NCBI RefSeq assembly: GCF_010389155.1
Contig: NC_057767.1
Coordinates: forward strand, 186,001 to 250,000
Source: Erigeron canadensis
Taxonomy: Eukaryota; Streptophyta; Magnoliopsida; Asterales; Asteraceae
Reading direction: 5' to 3'
Length of the DNA stretch: 64,000 nt
A program made the position numbers and the translations under genes. The notes beneath the pieces are model-generated. The model made no database searches. It worked only from the letters and a program-made list of their open reading frames with translations, and had not been told where the DNA came from. The first letter of the stretch is position 1, and the number at the start of each line of letters is the position of its first letter. Shown one piece after another: positions 49,944-62,217 of this stretch.

Positions 49944-49950
49944 TATATAT
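49944..49950 (+). promoter_or_regulatory. Putative TATA box of the esterase gene
   Basis: TATATAT about 230 bp before the chosen start codon. A transcript start some 30 bp downstream would leave a leader of about 200 bases, and would place the ATG at 49968 outside the mRNA or at its extreme 5' end. Inferred from position. Confidence 0.45.
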
Positions 49951-50174
49951 TGACATAACGAATACTAATGACCCCACATAAATTATTCTTCAAGTCAATC
50001 CATTCACCACCCAAAAAGTTGGTCATAAAAGTTGGTGCACCAACCACTTTAACCAACTCAACTCACTATTTTATTGCACAAAACCCTCATTTTATTTTCC
50101 TACATACACAATTGTCATACAACAACAAAAAAAAACAACCACCACAACCACGACTAAAACCATCATTATCCGCT

Positions 50175-52919
50175 ATGGCACCACCACCTAATCTCCCGCC
50201 ACTACCACCACCACCACCTTTTTTCTGGGGCGAAACCCCGGAAGAAGAATTTTATAAATTACACGGTGTTCGCAACACTAAATTATATTACGAAACACCT
50301 AATGGAAAATTATTTACACAATCATGGTTGCCAATAGACGAAAGCCAACCTATTAAGGGAGTCGTGTTTATGACACATGGATATGGATCCGACACTAGTT
50401 GGTGCTTTCAAAAAATATGTATCGAGTACGCTAAATGGGGATACGCCGTTTTTGCTGCTGATTTACTTGGTCATGGTCGATCCGAGGGACTTCATGGGTA
50501 CCTTGGAGACATGGACAAGGTTGCGGCGGCTTCATTATCGTACTTTGTTAATGTTCGAAAGAGTGATGAATATTGTAAACTTCCTGCATTTTTGTTTGGA
50601 GAGTCTATGGGTGGCATGATCACCATGCTGATGTATTTCCAATCGGAGCCTGACACGTGGACGGGTTTGATCTTTTCGGCACCACTCTTTGTGATTCCGG
50701 AAAACATGATACCATCCAAGGTAATACTAATTATATTTCTTTGGTAACTTTTATCAATGATAACTTTGAGGTAGATTGATCATTAGAAAATCATGATTAA
50801 ATAAGCCAATTTGCATTTTGCAACATAACACGAAATAAGTACGTTTGGGTTGAAAATAATAAATTTGGGTCATAAACCGGTAAACACGTTTATTATATCG
50901 GTGGAATTGTGCTGAACTATGTAAGCCATATACAATCTAACTTATCATATTGGTCATTTTACTAATTAATTACTCTATAGGCCTGTTTGATTTTTTAACC
51001 ATTAAGTGACTGAATTGATTAACTGACTAAATGAATAAGTAATGTGTGTATGGATTAAGTCAATATAGTTGTTTTTTATTTATTAGGTAATAAAAAAAAG
51101 CACTTTTGATGACTTAATAGATCAAGTATTTTTGATTAAGTCACAACTTAATTTATTAAGTCCATAACAAACGCCACCTATGTCTATGTACTCAAATTAT
51201 ACTGAGTATAAAAAAAAATCAACTTATCATTTTCTTTATGTGGGTTTTAATTTAAAATTAATGGGTTACACGAGTCGACATGACCAACTTATTAATAAAG
51301 TGGGTTAAGTTTATGTTTACAATTTTAACATAATTATCAAATGGGTTAAGTTTAAATAGAGATATATAACCCGTTAACAGACTAGCTCGTAACCCGTCAC
51401 AATTGCCACCCCTATTTTAAGTGTGAGACACTGAGACATGGAAATATAAATTGTATAATCATGTATATTGTAACAGTGGGTTATATGAAATGCTTTAGAT
51501 ACATATATTTAAGATGAAATATGTATTGAGATTTTTCAACTTAAAAGTATAAGTTGATTAGACGGGATAAAGTATCCGTGCATTGCGGCGGTAAGATAGT
51601 GGGGTGATAGATAATCGGAGGTGATAGGTCATGTGATAGCCAAATACCTTAGCCGTACGGGCTCTATCATCGGATTTAAAAATTCAACGAAAGTATATCA
51701 AATGACATCTTTAATGAAAGATCATGAAATTTTAAGAATACCCATATAATTTTTATAATTTATCGATATACAGTTTTTGAGATAAAATACTTTGAATGAA
51801 TTAGAGCAATAAAATGATTTATGGAGTAGAGAAAAAACTGAGTGGTTGAGATGTATATAGTTATATTGTACATTATACATTGATAGGTGTACATTGTTGA
51901 AAAGTTGAAAAAATTTGAAGGATACAAATGCTTTATAATGTATTAAAGATAAACACGACTAATGTGTTACTCGAATTAACATAACGTATTACCCAATTTG
52001 AGAATCCGACTACCTGGATAATTAAGTCGATCAAATTTTACTCTAATTTAGAGAAATTTACCCAAAATTAAGCAAGTTAAAAGAAAGTTAACCAGAATGA
52101 AGATATGAATTCATTATTTAAACCGATCTTTATAATTAATGCAAAGTGATAAAAAAAAATGAAAAGCGATCCAAATATCACTTTTGAGTCGTACATCACC
52201 ATACTATGAGTATAGCACTTTGATGGTATACAAACAAAAAGTTAGTATATGGATGATCACCCCAAAAAAAATACAGTATATCATACTTTTTTAATGAGCA
52301 ATGACAGAACCGATTTAATTGCTAGCTAGGAAATCTTAAATAAGAATTGTAGGAGTGACTTTGTGAACTTATCACTCATTTTTTTTTAATGATATACCAT
52401 TTTATTTTATCGTAGATTGTTAACATTGTGGTGACTGTTGACTCCAACTCTGTTTTTGATTAATTGTAGCTACATTTGACAATGTATGGGCTACTATTTG
52501 GGTATGCGGATACATGGGCAGCAATGCCAGATAACAAGATGGTGGGAAAGGCAATTAGAGACCCCGAAAAGATGAAGATAATAGCAGTGAATCCAAAGCG
52601 GTATACCGGAAGGCCAAGGGTAGGCACAATGAGAGAAGTAGTTAGGGTAACGAATTACATACAAAACAACTTCGACAAGGTGAAAGCCCCTTTCTTAACG
52701 TTGCACGGGACCTCAGATGTGATCACATGTCCCACGGGGTCCCAAATGTTGTACGAGAAGGCATCAAGTGAGGACAAGTCTTTGAAGTTGTATGAGGGAA
52801 TGTACCATTCGTTGATACAAGGTGAGCCCGATGAGGCTGCTAACCTCGTGCTGGCTGATATGAAGGCGTGGATAGATGAAAAAGTTGAGAAGTATGGACC
52901 TAAAGTTAACAATAATTAG
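50175..52919 (+). CDS. CSE: Caffeoylshikimate esterase / monoacylglycerol lipase-like
   Basis: Exons 50175-50720 and 52470-52919 (GT-AG intron of 1749 bp, phase 0) encode 331 residues, the usual family length. Caffeoylshikimate esterase hydrolyses caffeoyl shikimate to caffeate in the lignin pathway; close relatives act on monoacylglycerols. Visible features: a proline-rich start (MAPPPNLPP), HGYGSDTSW oxyanion loop (about 68-76), AADLLGHGRSEG, nucleophile elbow GESMG (Ser144), catalytic Asp in HGTSD (Asp265) and catalytic His in MYHSLIQGEPDE (His295). Similarity to Arabidopsis CSE is strong along the whole length, including ADTWAAMPDNKMVGKAI. No signal peptide is seen. The upstream in-frame ATG at 49968 is rejected because the 69 extra codons are leader-like. 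The intron holds a Helitron. CSE versus a paralogous lipase cannot be settled by reading alone. Confidence 0.88.
51558..51949 (-). mobile_element. Non-autonomous Helitron in the esterase intron
   Basis: Minus strand: 5' TCTTTAATACATTATAAAGC, 3' GC-rich stem (ccgcaatgcacgg), spacer and CTAA followed by T, fitting CTRR. Its body aligns by eye with 55177-55581 (shared ccttagccgta, gaaagtatatc-aatgacatct, tttatcgat blocks). Its orientation is opposite to the host gene. Confidence 0.6.
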
Positions 52920-53981
52920 CTAGCTGATGTGAAGCAAAATATTTAAATTTGCATATGATACATAACTAAAATGAGTTTATGAGCCTTATTCCCTTAATAT
53001 CTTCATCAAATTGTTAACGTTTGTTTCAATATGAGGTATTACTCTTGGATGGGTCAATGCTAATATAATCCTGCTATTTACATAACCTATACATTATGAA
53101 ATGGAACTTGTGTCTTCTTTCAAAACAATTCAAAGGGTCATTGCTTTCATATACAAACTACCATGTAACATGTATTATTTATTCAACTCATTACATCGTT
53201 ACAACTAGTTTCTTTTAAAGTAGCATTTTAATATATATCTTATATATGTATTTGTTTTACAATATCGTGGAATTTGTTTAGAAAGTTTGGTGACATTTAG
53301 TTCTGAGTTCGTTCCTACCAATAAGGTTGGTCTTGAGCTTGACAACCATATAAGTTGTTAGAAAACATTAATCGAGCATAGAGTATTGCGATTTGTGTCA
53401 TACGCACCAACCTCATCCATTGTCTTTGCGTATTAGAGGATGGAATAGGGTTTAGTGAGTATGATCCAATCGATTATACGGGTTAGAGTTTGTTAATTTA
53501 TGTTACTTATAAGAATGTAATTAGATACTAATACATACAAATATTTATCCGCTAATATTGTGATCATGAGCGTTTGTGTTTACATTACTCAACTTGTTTA
53601 ACCTAGTTCTGATCTATGCATTACTCATAAGGCCATAATAATTTGTTAAAGGAGAGAAAAATAAAAACAACTAATCCATAAGTTATGGGAAATGATATTT
53701 GTACCATATTTTTTACGGAGTATTAATCAACCACTATCTGTTATATTAGTTGTTTAGTATGGTAAATTAATATGAATAAGTGGTATAAATATGGGCTCTA
53801 TAAGTTATGTTGGGGGTAGGTGAAAACGCGAAATGAAAAATATATCGGCCTCCATTCAAGCTATAACTCAACAACTATCATGGACCCCACATAAATCAAT
53901 TTTCAACACCCCAATTGGTTAGTGGCAGACCGTAGACCCCACACGGTAGTTGGTCTACTAAACCCTTTTGATAATTTGTCG
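52920..53981. other. 3' flank of the esterase gene, no further gene seen
   Basis: AT-rich DNA. The first few hundred bases presumably hold the 3' UTR and poly(A) signal of the esterase. Nothing else was recognised. Confidence 0.45.
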
Positions 53982-53990
53982 AATTTTATT

Positions 53991-54981
53991 GGCCAAAGTA
54001 TTTTTTCGTCCCTGTGGTTTTTTGAATAAACATTTTTCATCCTCATCGTTAATTTTTGGCTAAAATCGTCCCTGCGGTTTGCATTTCGTCCCTGTCGTTA
54101 TAACTTTGCCGTTAAACCCCTCACATGCAAGTCACGTGAGGGGCATTTTCGTCTTTTCATAGAGTTAAGTGCAAAAAACGTCCCTGTGCTTTATCGTTTT
54201 TGCATTTTTCGTCCTCACCGTTAACAATTCCAGGAAAAAATTTCAAAAAAAAACAAAAAACAAAAATTACCGTACCAATTTAATCCAAACAAAACAAAAA
54301 CCTATATACCTATATTTGAGGATATGCTCAATCACTTTCAAATGCAACCATGTACATACAATATTTTAAATACCGGTAGTATACCCGTAATACCGGTATT
54401 GGAAGATACCCCGCTACAACTATTTCTGATATTTTCGGTATTACCGTTCCGGTATTCACATTTTTTATTTTTTGAATTTTTTAAAAATTATTTTTACAAT
54501 ACTTTAATGTTATTTTTTGTAATTTGTTATAAAGTACCTATTTGTTTTTTTTTTTTTTTGAGTGAATTCTAATTATATTTTGACTATTTTCGTTATATTG
54601 TAGTAACTTTTATAACATTTAAAAAAATTAAATTAAATTAGTTGTACCGGACGGGATTAAATTAGATCCTCATATGTAGGTGTATATATAGGTTTTTGAT
54701 TTGAATTTGTTTTGATTTTTGATTAAATTTTTGTTTGAAAATTTGTTAAATTCAAGGATGAAAAATGCAAAAATGACAAACCATAAGAACGAATTTTGTA
54801 CTTAACCATAGGTACAAATGGGTAAGAAGACATATATGCCCCTCACGTGCAAGGCACGTGAGGGGGTTAACGGACCCAAGGACGAAATGCAAACCACATG
54901 AACGATTTTAGCTAAAAATTAACGGCGAGGATGTAAAGTGCTTATTCGAAAAACCACAGGGACGAAAAAAGTACTTTGGGC
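53991..54981. mobile_element. MULE-type element with about 230-bp TIRs
   Basis: Long inverted ends: left GGCCAAAGTATTTTTTCGTC, right ending reverse-complement GCCCAAAGTACTTTTTTCG, with shared inner blocks CGTCCCTGTGG, CTAAAATCGT and CCCCTCAC..GTGAGGGG. An exact 9-bp direct repeat AATTTTATT flanks it (53982-53990, 54982-54990), the Mutator target duplication length. No transposase is present. The centre (about 54350-54640) holds a separate TACCGGTATT-rich insertion. Confidence 0.8.
54350..54640. repeat. TACCGGTATT-rich repeat nested in the MULE, copy 1
   Basis: Begins aatattttaaataccggtagtatacc and continues with dense CCGGTATT motifs and an AT-rich tail containing ACTTTAATGTTATTTTTTGT. The same order of motifs is found at 56637-56990. 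Ends are unclear. Confidence 0.45.
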
Positions 54982-55176
54982 AATTTTATTTATCCACAGT
55001 ATGATAACTTTACGTTACATATGAAAAGCATGAAACAAGTGCATATTTGACCATGAAATTTGGGATTTCACTTGTGTTGTGGAAGAATTAGATCATACTC
55101 ATTTATATGGATAAAAAATAGATCAAACTACGACTCTATAAAATGGAAGGGATGGTTCAGTTTTGCTTTTTAAATC

Positions 55177-55581
55177 TACGAGAGTAAATACCCACGCGTT
55201 GCGGCGGTGAGATGGTGAGAGTAATAGGTCATAGAGTGTGATAGGTCATAAGAGATTATATGTCATAGAGTATCATAGCCAAATGCCTTAGCCGTATAGA
55301 CTCCGACCTCGGATTTAATTCTTCGTCGAAAGTATATCGAATGACATCTCTAATGAAAGAGCATGCAATTTTAAGAACACCCATATAATTGTTATAATTT
55401 ATCGATGTATGGTTTTTGAGATAAAAGATTTTAAAAAAATTAGATGAATAAAATAATTAATGGAGCAGAGAGAAAGTTGTGGGCATTAATGTATGGTACA
55501 TCATGCATTATCATGTATATATTGTTGAAGGTTGAAAAGTTGAAAGTTCAAAAGTGGATTTGCTTTATAACATAGTATAGA
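55177..55581 (-). mobile_element. Non-autonomous Helitron, copy 2
   Basis: Minus-strand 5' end TCTATACTATGTTATAAAGC, a classic plant Helitron start. The 3' side has a stem region cgcaacgcgtggg and a degenerate terminus near 55177. It is homologous to the copy in the esterase intron. No coding region. Confidence 0.6.
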
Positions 55582-56636
55582 TTATGTATTTTTGTTTCAA
55601 TGTTTTGTTGTTGCCACCAACAATTTTTGGTTGGTTAATAAAAGTTCATGTTTAAATTTAAAAAAAAGGAAAGATGAAGGGAGTGGTGGTTGATTTGACA
55701 AGATTACACCCAATCAGAACTTGTCATATGAACCTCTCAATCATGTGCTACAATTTTTAGGAGTGTTCAACTAACACTATGAAGCCTGCTTCCTCTTTTA
55801 TGGGAGCATCTCATGTCATGTGACATATTAGTTATTATGAGGTTTTTCTCTTAGAGCAAGGCTTTTAAAATCACCTCTTGTATTCCAACCACACTTTTTG
55901 GTATCTCAACCAAAAAGTGTGGGCCTCCATGTCTATAATGGTATATATGATAGAGTAAAAAGTGAGCCCTTGTCATTAATAATCTGGTCAGGTTACCAAA
56001 ATCATGATCGGGATACCATGTGCCTTAAAAATAAAAACCCCTTTTTTCTATCTTTTTATAAGGGGTACTTAGCCATGTGGCAATGTGGGGTTGGCAGCCA
56101 CTCACAAACAAAATATTTTTGTCATCCAATGTTCATATATCACCCCAAGTTTGCTCGTCCCATTTTTCACGCCTTAATTTTTTTTGACAAAGAACGCCCC
56201 TCAGGGCACTGTTTCGAGCGTTCCCGGGGGGGGGGGGGGGGGGATATGGCGTCTTGCTCTGGATAGTCTAAAAGTGCAATTGATTGTTTTTCACCCTTTT
56301 CATTTCACCCAGACATATATCTCTTTTTCATACTGTATCTACTCTAAAACTTTTCTATCTTTGTATATCTATCTTTGTGTAAATAATATTACACGTGTTC
56401 ATATAATTATCTATATATAACTATCTCATAGCATTATTCATGCGCGTATGCTCATAAAGTTTATATCTCCATGTAATTGTATAACGGATGAAGATTCATA
56501 TCTTCACATAATTGTAAAATCCAAAACTGCATCTAAATAACTCAAAAAATGTTCATTATGTAAAACGTTATCATTGATAAAGATTGACTTAAAAAGTTCA
56601 TAAAGACTCCTGCATTTTTTGAGATTCCTAACCTAA
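55582..56636. other. Intergenic DNA with a truncated MITE and G18 run
   Basis: No gene. At about 56150-56260 sequence related to the Harbinger-type MITE at 57089 occurs (AAAGAACGCCCCTC.GGGCACTGTT, GAGCGTT), followed by a run of 18 G (56226-56243), which is hard to sequence exactly. Confidence 0.45.
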
Positions 56637-56990
56637 CCAATGTTTTAAATAGGAGTACCGAAGGGTACTTCGATACAAATATCCGGGTGATTTTTCCGGT
56701 ATTTTCACTATTCATTACCGGCCGGTATTTCTGTTATTACCGTTCCAGTATTTCTGGTATTTTCATATTATTTTTATGTTTTTTAAAAAAATATTAATTA
56801 ATTAATATTATGATACTTTAATGTTATTTTTTTGTTATTTGTGAACTTTAAAACTTACATTTTGTTATGGAACACTTATTTGTATTATTTTGAGTGGATT
56901 GTAATTGTATTTTGACCTACTTTTGTTATAATGTAACAAGTTTTGGATGATTTTTATAAAAAAATTAAATTAAATTAAATTATAAAACTT
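56637..56990. repeat. TACCGGTATT-rich repeat, copy 2
   Basis: Begins caatgttttaaataggagtacc, resembling a hAT-type end, followed by CCGGTATT motifs and the same AT-rich tail as copy 1 in the MULE. The opposite end and target duplication were not identified. Confidence 0.45.
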
Positions 56991-57088
56991 ATATATGTAT
57001 TATTTGTATTAAGTTTTTTTTTCCCGAAAACCCCAATATATTTTTAATTTGTCACTTCCTTACCATCGAACTTGTTTATTACCTTTTA

Positions 57089-57311
57089 GGCTGTGTGGTA
57101 TAAGGCGTTACCAAGTACGCCTACAAGTGGTCCCACACATAGCACGCCTCCTTCATCCGTCCATTTTATCACGCCCATTCATTTTTTTTTTCAAAGAACG
57201 CCCCTCGGGGCACTGTTCTGAGCGTTTCCGGGGCATTCTGGGGCGTTTCGGGGCGTTCCGAGGGAGAAAAAGTGAAATTGAAGGAGAAAAAACGCCTTGC
57301 TTCGTTCAGCC
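57089..57311. mobile_element. PIF/Harbinger (Tourist)-type MITE
   Basis: Left end GGCTGTGTGGTATAAGGCG; right end reverse-complement GGCTGAACGAAGCAAGGCG. TTA flanks both sides (57086-57088, 57312-57314), the Harbinger target duplication. It is 223 bp and non-coding, with a repeated GGGGCGTTYC motif in its right half. Confidence 0.6.
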
Positions 57312-57314
57312 TTA

Positions 57315-58000
57315 GATCATTAAGGGTTGTTAAATTGTTCCCTTTAGGTCATTCAATTTTTAAATTTTGGTGACCATATGACAAGACAGACATGAACTCA
57401 TGACATTGTTTATGTGGAATCTTATAGTACACATGGATTTATTTTAAATGAAAAACCTTTAAAAAACCTAAGGACGATCCTTTTATAAGTTCGATCTAGG
57501 GGCTCATTATTATTACTAGTCCACGTGAAGGAAGTAACACATTATATAAGCCCAAAACTTTTAAGTCGCCCGGAAAGAGAGGCGGTCAAAAGGAGACTTA
57601 GCCACCAAGTCAACAAACCTGTATAACCATGAATCCATGATTATCATCATTCAAGGTGAGGAGTTTAGCAAATGGGTTGGTCTCGTTTACATAAATCTCA
57701 TAAAAAGTGATTATGAAGCAAATGATCATGGCTCAAAAATGTGTAAGGGAGGGGGGATATATTTCGGATAGTATAGTCGTTAAACAAAAAATTATGGATG
57801 ATAATTGCATTACGTAAAATGCAACTTTAGTTTAATTTAATTGAAAATTATTAGTTTTAGATTGGAAATTACTATCCTAAAACTAATCCTTTAGTAAAAA
57901 TCCTACTGAAAATCATTTACCGGAAAAGGGGATAACATATGCTTACCAACACTTACTTGAAATCAATGGGAAAAATACAAATTTACAAAGTTTTATTATT
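57315..58000. other. Intergenic DNA before the second gypsy LTR
   Basis: No gene is seen. The left boundary of the second LTR probably lies near 58,000, judged from spacing against the first LTR, but no TGTAACA-like start could be chosen. Confidence 0.35.
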
Positions 58001-61000
58001 CAATGAAAATATTTATTTTGAAATATTACCACCAAGTCACATGTGACTATGTGAGAGAGTCAATAAAACAAAGTGGGAATACAATATTTTTTTCAAGGAT
58101 ATGCATGAGTAAGGTCTATCTTGAAGTATAAAATGTCAATGAACTAAAAATTAGTTCTAATTGAACTTGATAAAATGTCAACGAATCAAAAATTTTAATT
58201 CGAGAAGTTAAGCTATATAAATAATAAGGTATGACTCACAAGTTGAGATAACAATCAGGAATTCTTGCAAAATGTCCAACAAGTCAATCACAAGCCAATT
58301 AAAAGTGTATATGGCCATGAACATAAAAATGACTATCTCAAGAATAAGTTTATAAACTAATATGTACATAATAGTAAGCTTGAATAATAATAAGTACATA
58401 AATATGTTGCAACATTTGAATAAGTCTTCCAATTAAAAGATATGCATACAACTTAAACTTATTATAAATATAAACTCTTATAAAAATCCACCAATCAACA
58501 TACAACTAACCCACTTATTCTTACACTCACACCCATAATACATACATATACTTATTTGCATGTCTTAACACTAGTTGGGAACTAACCCAACACCTCACCC
58601 CATGAGTTAACCAACCCATGTCTTCCCACCACACCTCTTAACCAATAAACTCATTCCATACCCTTTATTTTCTGCCATAGCCACGTTTTTATGCCCCAAG
58701 ACCAGGCCACTCTATCATTTCACACTCAAACACAACACACACACACATGCAATGGGTCTCTCTCAACTCTCTCAACTTTCTTTCTTTCTTCTTCTCCATT
58801 TTCGGATTCTCCAAGGCAAAATGGAGCTTAAAACTAACTAATCTAATGTAATAATAAGTCATATGGATCATCTATCACCTAGAGTCATGTACGGTGGAAG
58901 CTTGGAGGTGATTTGGAGGCAATAATCATACGAAATCAGCCCTTTAAGGGGACTGATCGGCATCAGCAAATATGGGCCAAGAACAACCCATAAACTCATG
59001 ATTTAATCATCAAACAATTAATAACTAACAATAATCTTGTATGGGGTTAAGCTATAATCAATGGGAGCATGGATAGGAAGCATCAATAGCTCTCAAACGG
59101 CTATATATGTCAAGGTTTTCATCATCTAAGGTTGTTCTCTCAAAACCGATTTCAATACATCTTTATCTATAGATTTTTCAATGATCCATTAATGTTTTTG
59201 AGTTTGATTATCAGTAAATATGTGTTTTACAAGTAAATAATGCATTTTATGTTGAGAAAATACAAGATCTTTACATGCATGTTGTTTTTAGGATGATCAA
59301 GAGATGTTTTGGCAAGAATCATGTTAATCAATTATGTTTTGTATAAGTTCAGTTGAAAATGATGATGAATGATCTTGAAATTTGTTTGAAAGCTGAATAA
59401 TTGATATTAAGAGATACAAAATAAAGTGATAATATTGTTAGTGGTAATTTAGAGGCTAAAAGAAGCAACCAACACCATTGGTGAGTTGATATAATCAAGA
59501 ACATTCTGACAGAAATAATTTTCTACCTTAAATCGGGTGAACTGAACATGTGAGTGCAGATTCAAGAAAAACTTTCAAAATAAAAGTTGTAGATAAACGA
59601 GTTAAGTTTAACTAGAATTACTCAAAAATACGAAACCAAACTAAAGATATGATTTTTCTACTAAAACTGGTCAAAACTGCACTTTTGTCTCAATAATTTA
59701 TCAACTTTAACAATTTTAATCTCCTAACCCATAAGATTCTAGGAGGTCATACTTGGTGGAAAGTAAGTAAAATGTGTCTTGAACTTAAAATAAAATCATG
59801 GAATTTTTATTAAGAGCATTATCCAAAGAACTTTTATAAAACATTTGGGTATGCAAAACAGTGACTGTTTTGACCACTTTCACTTATAAAAATATTTAGG
59901 GGTAATAAACATTTTTTATAAATTAAGCCAAAAATTACAAAATAAGTGGAAACATATAGAATGTTGTATAAAAATCAGGAGGGTCCAAATAATTGGCCTT
60001 GACCCCAAATTTGTGGCCAACATTTCATAAATCTGGTAGATAAAAACAAAAAATTTGAAAGAAAACTAATCATTTATGTAATGGGCTAAAAGATGCACTA
60101 AGGAGTTAATGGGCTAGCCCGGCCGAAATAATGAACCCATTGAGCCATAAATCAATAGGCCCATGTGGCCCAATAACATAAATAGCCCAATAACCAATAT
60201 AACTCATTAAGCCCATAACCCAAATAAGGTTAAGCCCAATAACTAAATTGAACCCAAGTTACTTAAAAACCCATAACACTTAGGCCCAATTGGAAATGAC
60301 CCATAACACTTAAATGAATTTCGTAAACCCAAGTAATCATACGACATATCGAGAAGTATGTGAGTTAAAAGATAAGTGCAAACAAAGTAACACGAAAGAT
60401 AATTAAGTGGGATGGACATAAGTAATTACGTTAACTAAACTATAAAGTGATATCACAAATGTTAATTGGTATTAAGAATCGGTTACACATCCAATAATGT
60501 TTAAGAGAACATAACTTAATATGGCATTCACATATGATAACCTAAGATGCCAAACGAAACCACAAATGAAGGCAACTTACCGAAATTCTAACAACTTATA
60601 ACTACATGTATAATGAAAGTGACCTTCTACACCATCAATGTCTACAACCGAAAAGATGCGAATATTAGCAATACACTTGGATCTCATAATTGATGACAAC
60701 ACAATGAAATTGGCATTTCTAGGTAATGGCTTAAGATAGGAACTTATGTATATTAGTCCTCTCGTAGGGATAGTCTTGACTTTGAAATGTGGATAAGGAC
60801 CATGATGGAATATATGATCAAGGAAGCAATAGATGGGAAGTACCCATTTTGGATAAGTATATATAATGCTCTGCATATCAAGGTGAGTCATAGCCCCCTT
60901 TCAAACTATTTTATGTGTTTAACTATCGGGGTGAAAAGCATGATATATATATATATGAAATTGCTTTTATATACATATATATGAAATGATTCTTGATAAT

Positions 61001-62199
61001 ATGATTTTGAAATGAAATTGTTTCGTATGTTCAATGTGATAAATGTTTTATGATGAGCTCGAGTTCTGTCAACCCGTTTTCTTTCGGTACACTACTATTT
61101 ACTTCGAAAGTAGAGGCCTGTAGTTAGAGAGTTGCGCAACTAGGTATCATCCACCCACCCATAAGTGTAACGGTGGAAGGTTGGTTGCCTTTGTGACGAC
61201 CTTCACCTCCAGTCCGACCATAGTGGTGCTCTAGCTACCTTAAATTTGAATGGTCGTCTCCATGGCACGACCCTATTATTATTAATACGACAATTGATTG
61301 ACAGCTTGTGCTATAAAATGAATAATATATATATATATATATATATTGTTGGACTTGATAAAATGGTAGTAGTAGTGGCTCAAGCATTTACTCATCAAAT
61401 TTTACTTGAATTATGCCCTTGTGGCTAAATGAATTTGATATTGAATTATGCCCTTGTGGCTAAATGAAATTGATACTATTATGTTTGGAAGCTATGATTT
61501 GAACATACGGTTTGGGTATTGGACCCTATATGGAATCTTAAAAGTTGTTGAATTTGGTGATAATGGAATATTGATAACCGAATGATTTTGGGTATGATAT
61601 ACGATAAATCGATTGATATATTTTCTCTCATAATGATTTGATAAATGAGAACTTTATAAGTTACCATGGATTCTTCCAAGTCTTGAAATGACATTATAGT
61701 ATTTGGAAAGCTTGATGGTTTAATATGAGAATTTTGTCGGTCTTACGGTTTGGAAATTTCGAAATGTAACAATAATATACTTTCTAAGTGTTAAAATGGG
61801 CATGTACCAAGATTTATATAAAACCTATGCACTCACCAACTACGTTTCCGTAGTTGACACTTTTTCTTCATGCTTTTCAGGAATTAGCATAAGCTTTGAG
61901 GAATTATTTGCATCATGATTGTTTGCATTGCACTTTGGAGTCGAATATCAAACCTTGTGATGGGCAATGGAATCCGCCTTGATCATTGTAGTATACTATA
62001 CATGTGCTTGATATTTGTTTTGTGAACTTAATATCCAAGTATGTTGGACTCATTTGTACTTGGAAATTGGTTCACATGCTTGTACCTTTGTAATTTCTTT
62101 TTATCAAATAAAGCTATGGTGAATGTTATTTATAATCCTTTGTTTTGAATACTCGACTTTCTGTAAATCTCATTGTTCCGCCTTAGTTGGGGTGTTACA
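58000..62199 (+). repeat. 5' LTR of a second gypsy element
   Basis: It ends CCGCCTTAGTTGGGG TGTTACA at 62199 and is followed by a primer-binding site, so it is a 5' LTR. It aligns by eye in order with the LTR at 13645-17567: 58233 with 13852, about 60886 with 16585, 61051-61395 with 16749-17090, and 61822-61885 with 17264-17325. A CT-rich stretch lies at about 58760-58800. A tract of repeated GCCCAATAACC-like words lies at 60085-60330 and a TA microsatellite at 61326-61347. The start is uncertain. The 3' LTR lies outside the window. Confidence 0.75.
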
Positions 62200-62204
62200 G
62201 AAAA

Positions 62205-62217
62205 TGGTATCAAAGCC
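62205..62217 (+). other. Primer-binding site (initiator tRNA-Met) of the second gypsy element
   Basis: TGGTATCAAAGCC lies five bases after the LTR end. It differs by one base (A for G) from the usual TGGTATCAGAGCC complement of initiator tRNA-Met. Confidence 0.8.

Noticed and set aside
49968..50174. In-frame upstream ATG extending the esterase by 69 codons
   Set aside because: It is only about 20 bases from the likely TATA box, the extra residues are leader-like, and family members start near MAPPPNLPP.
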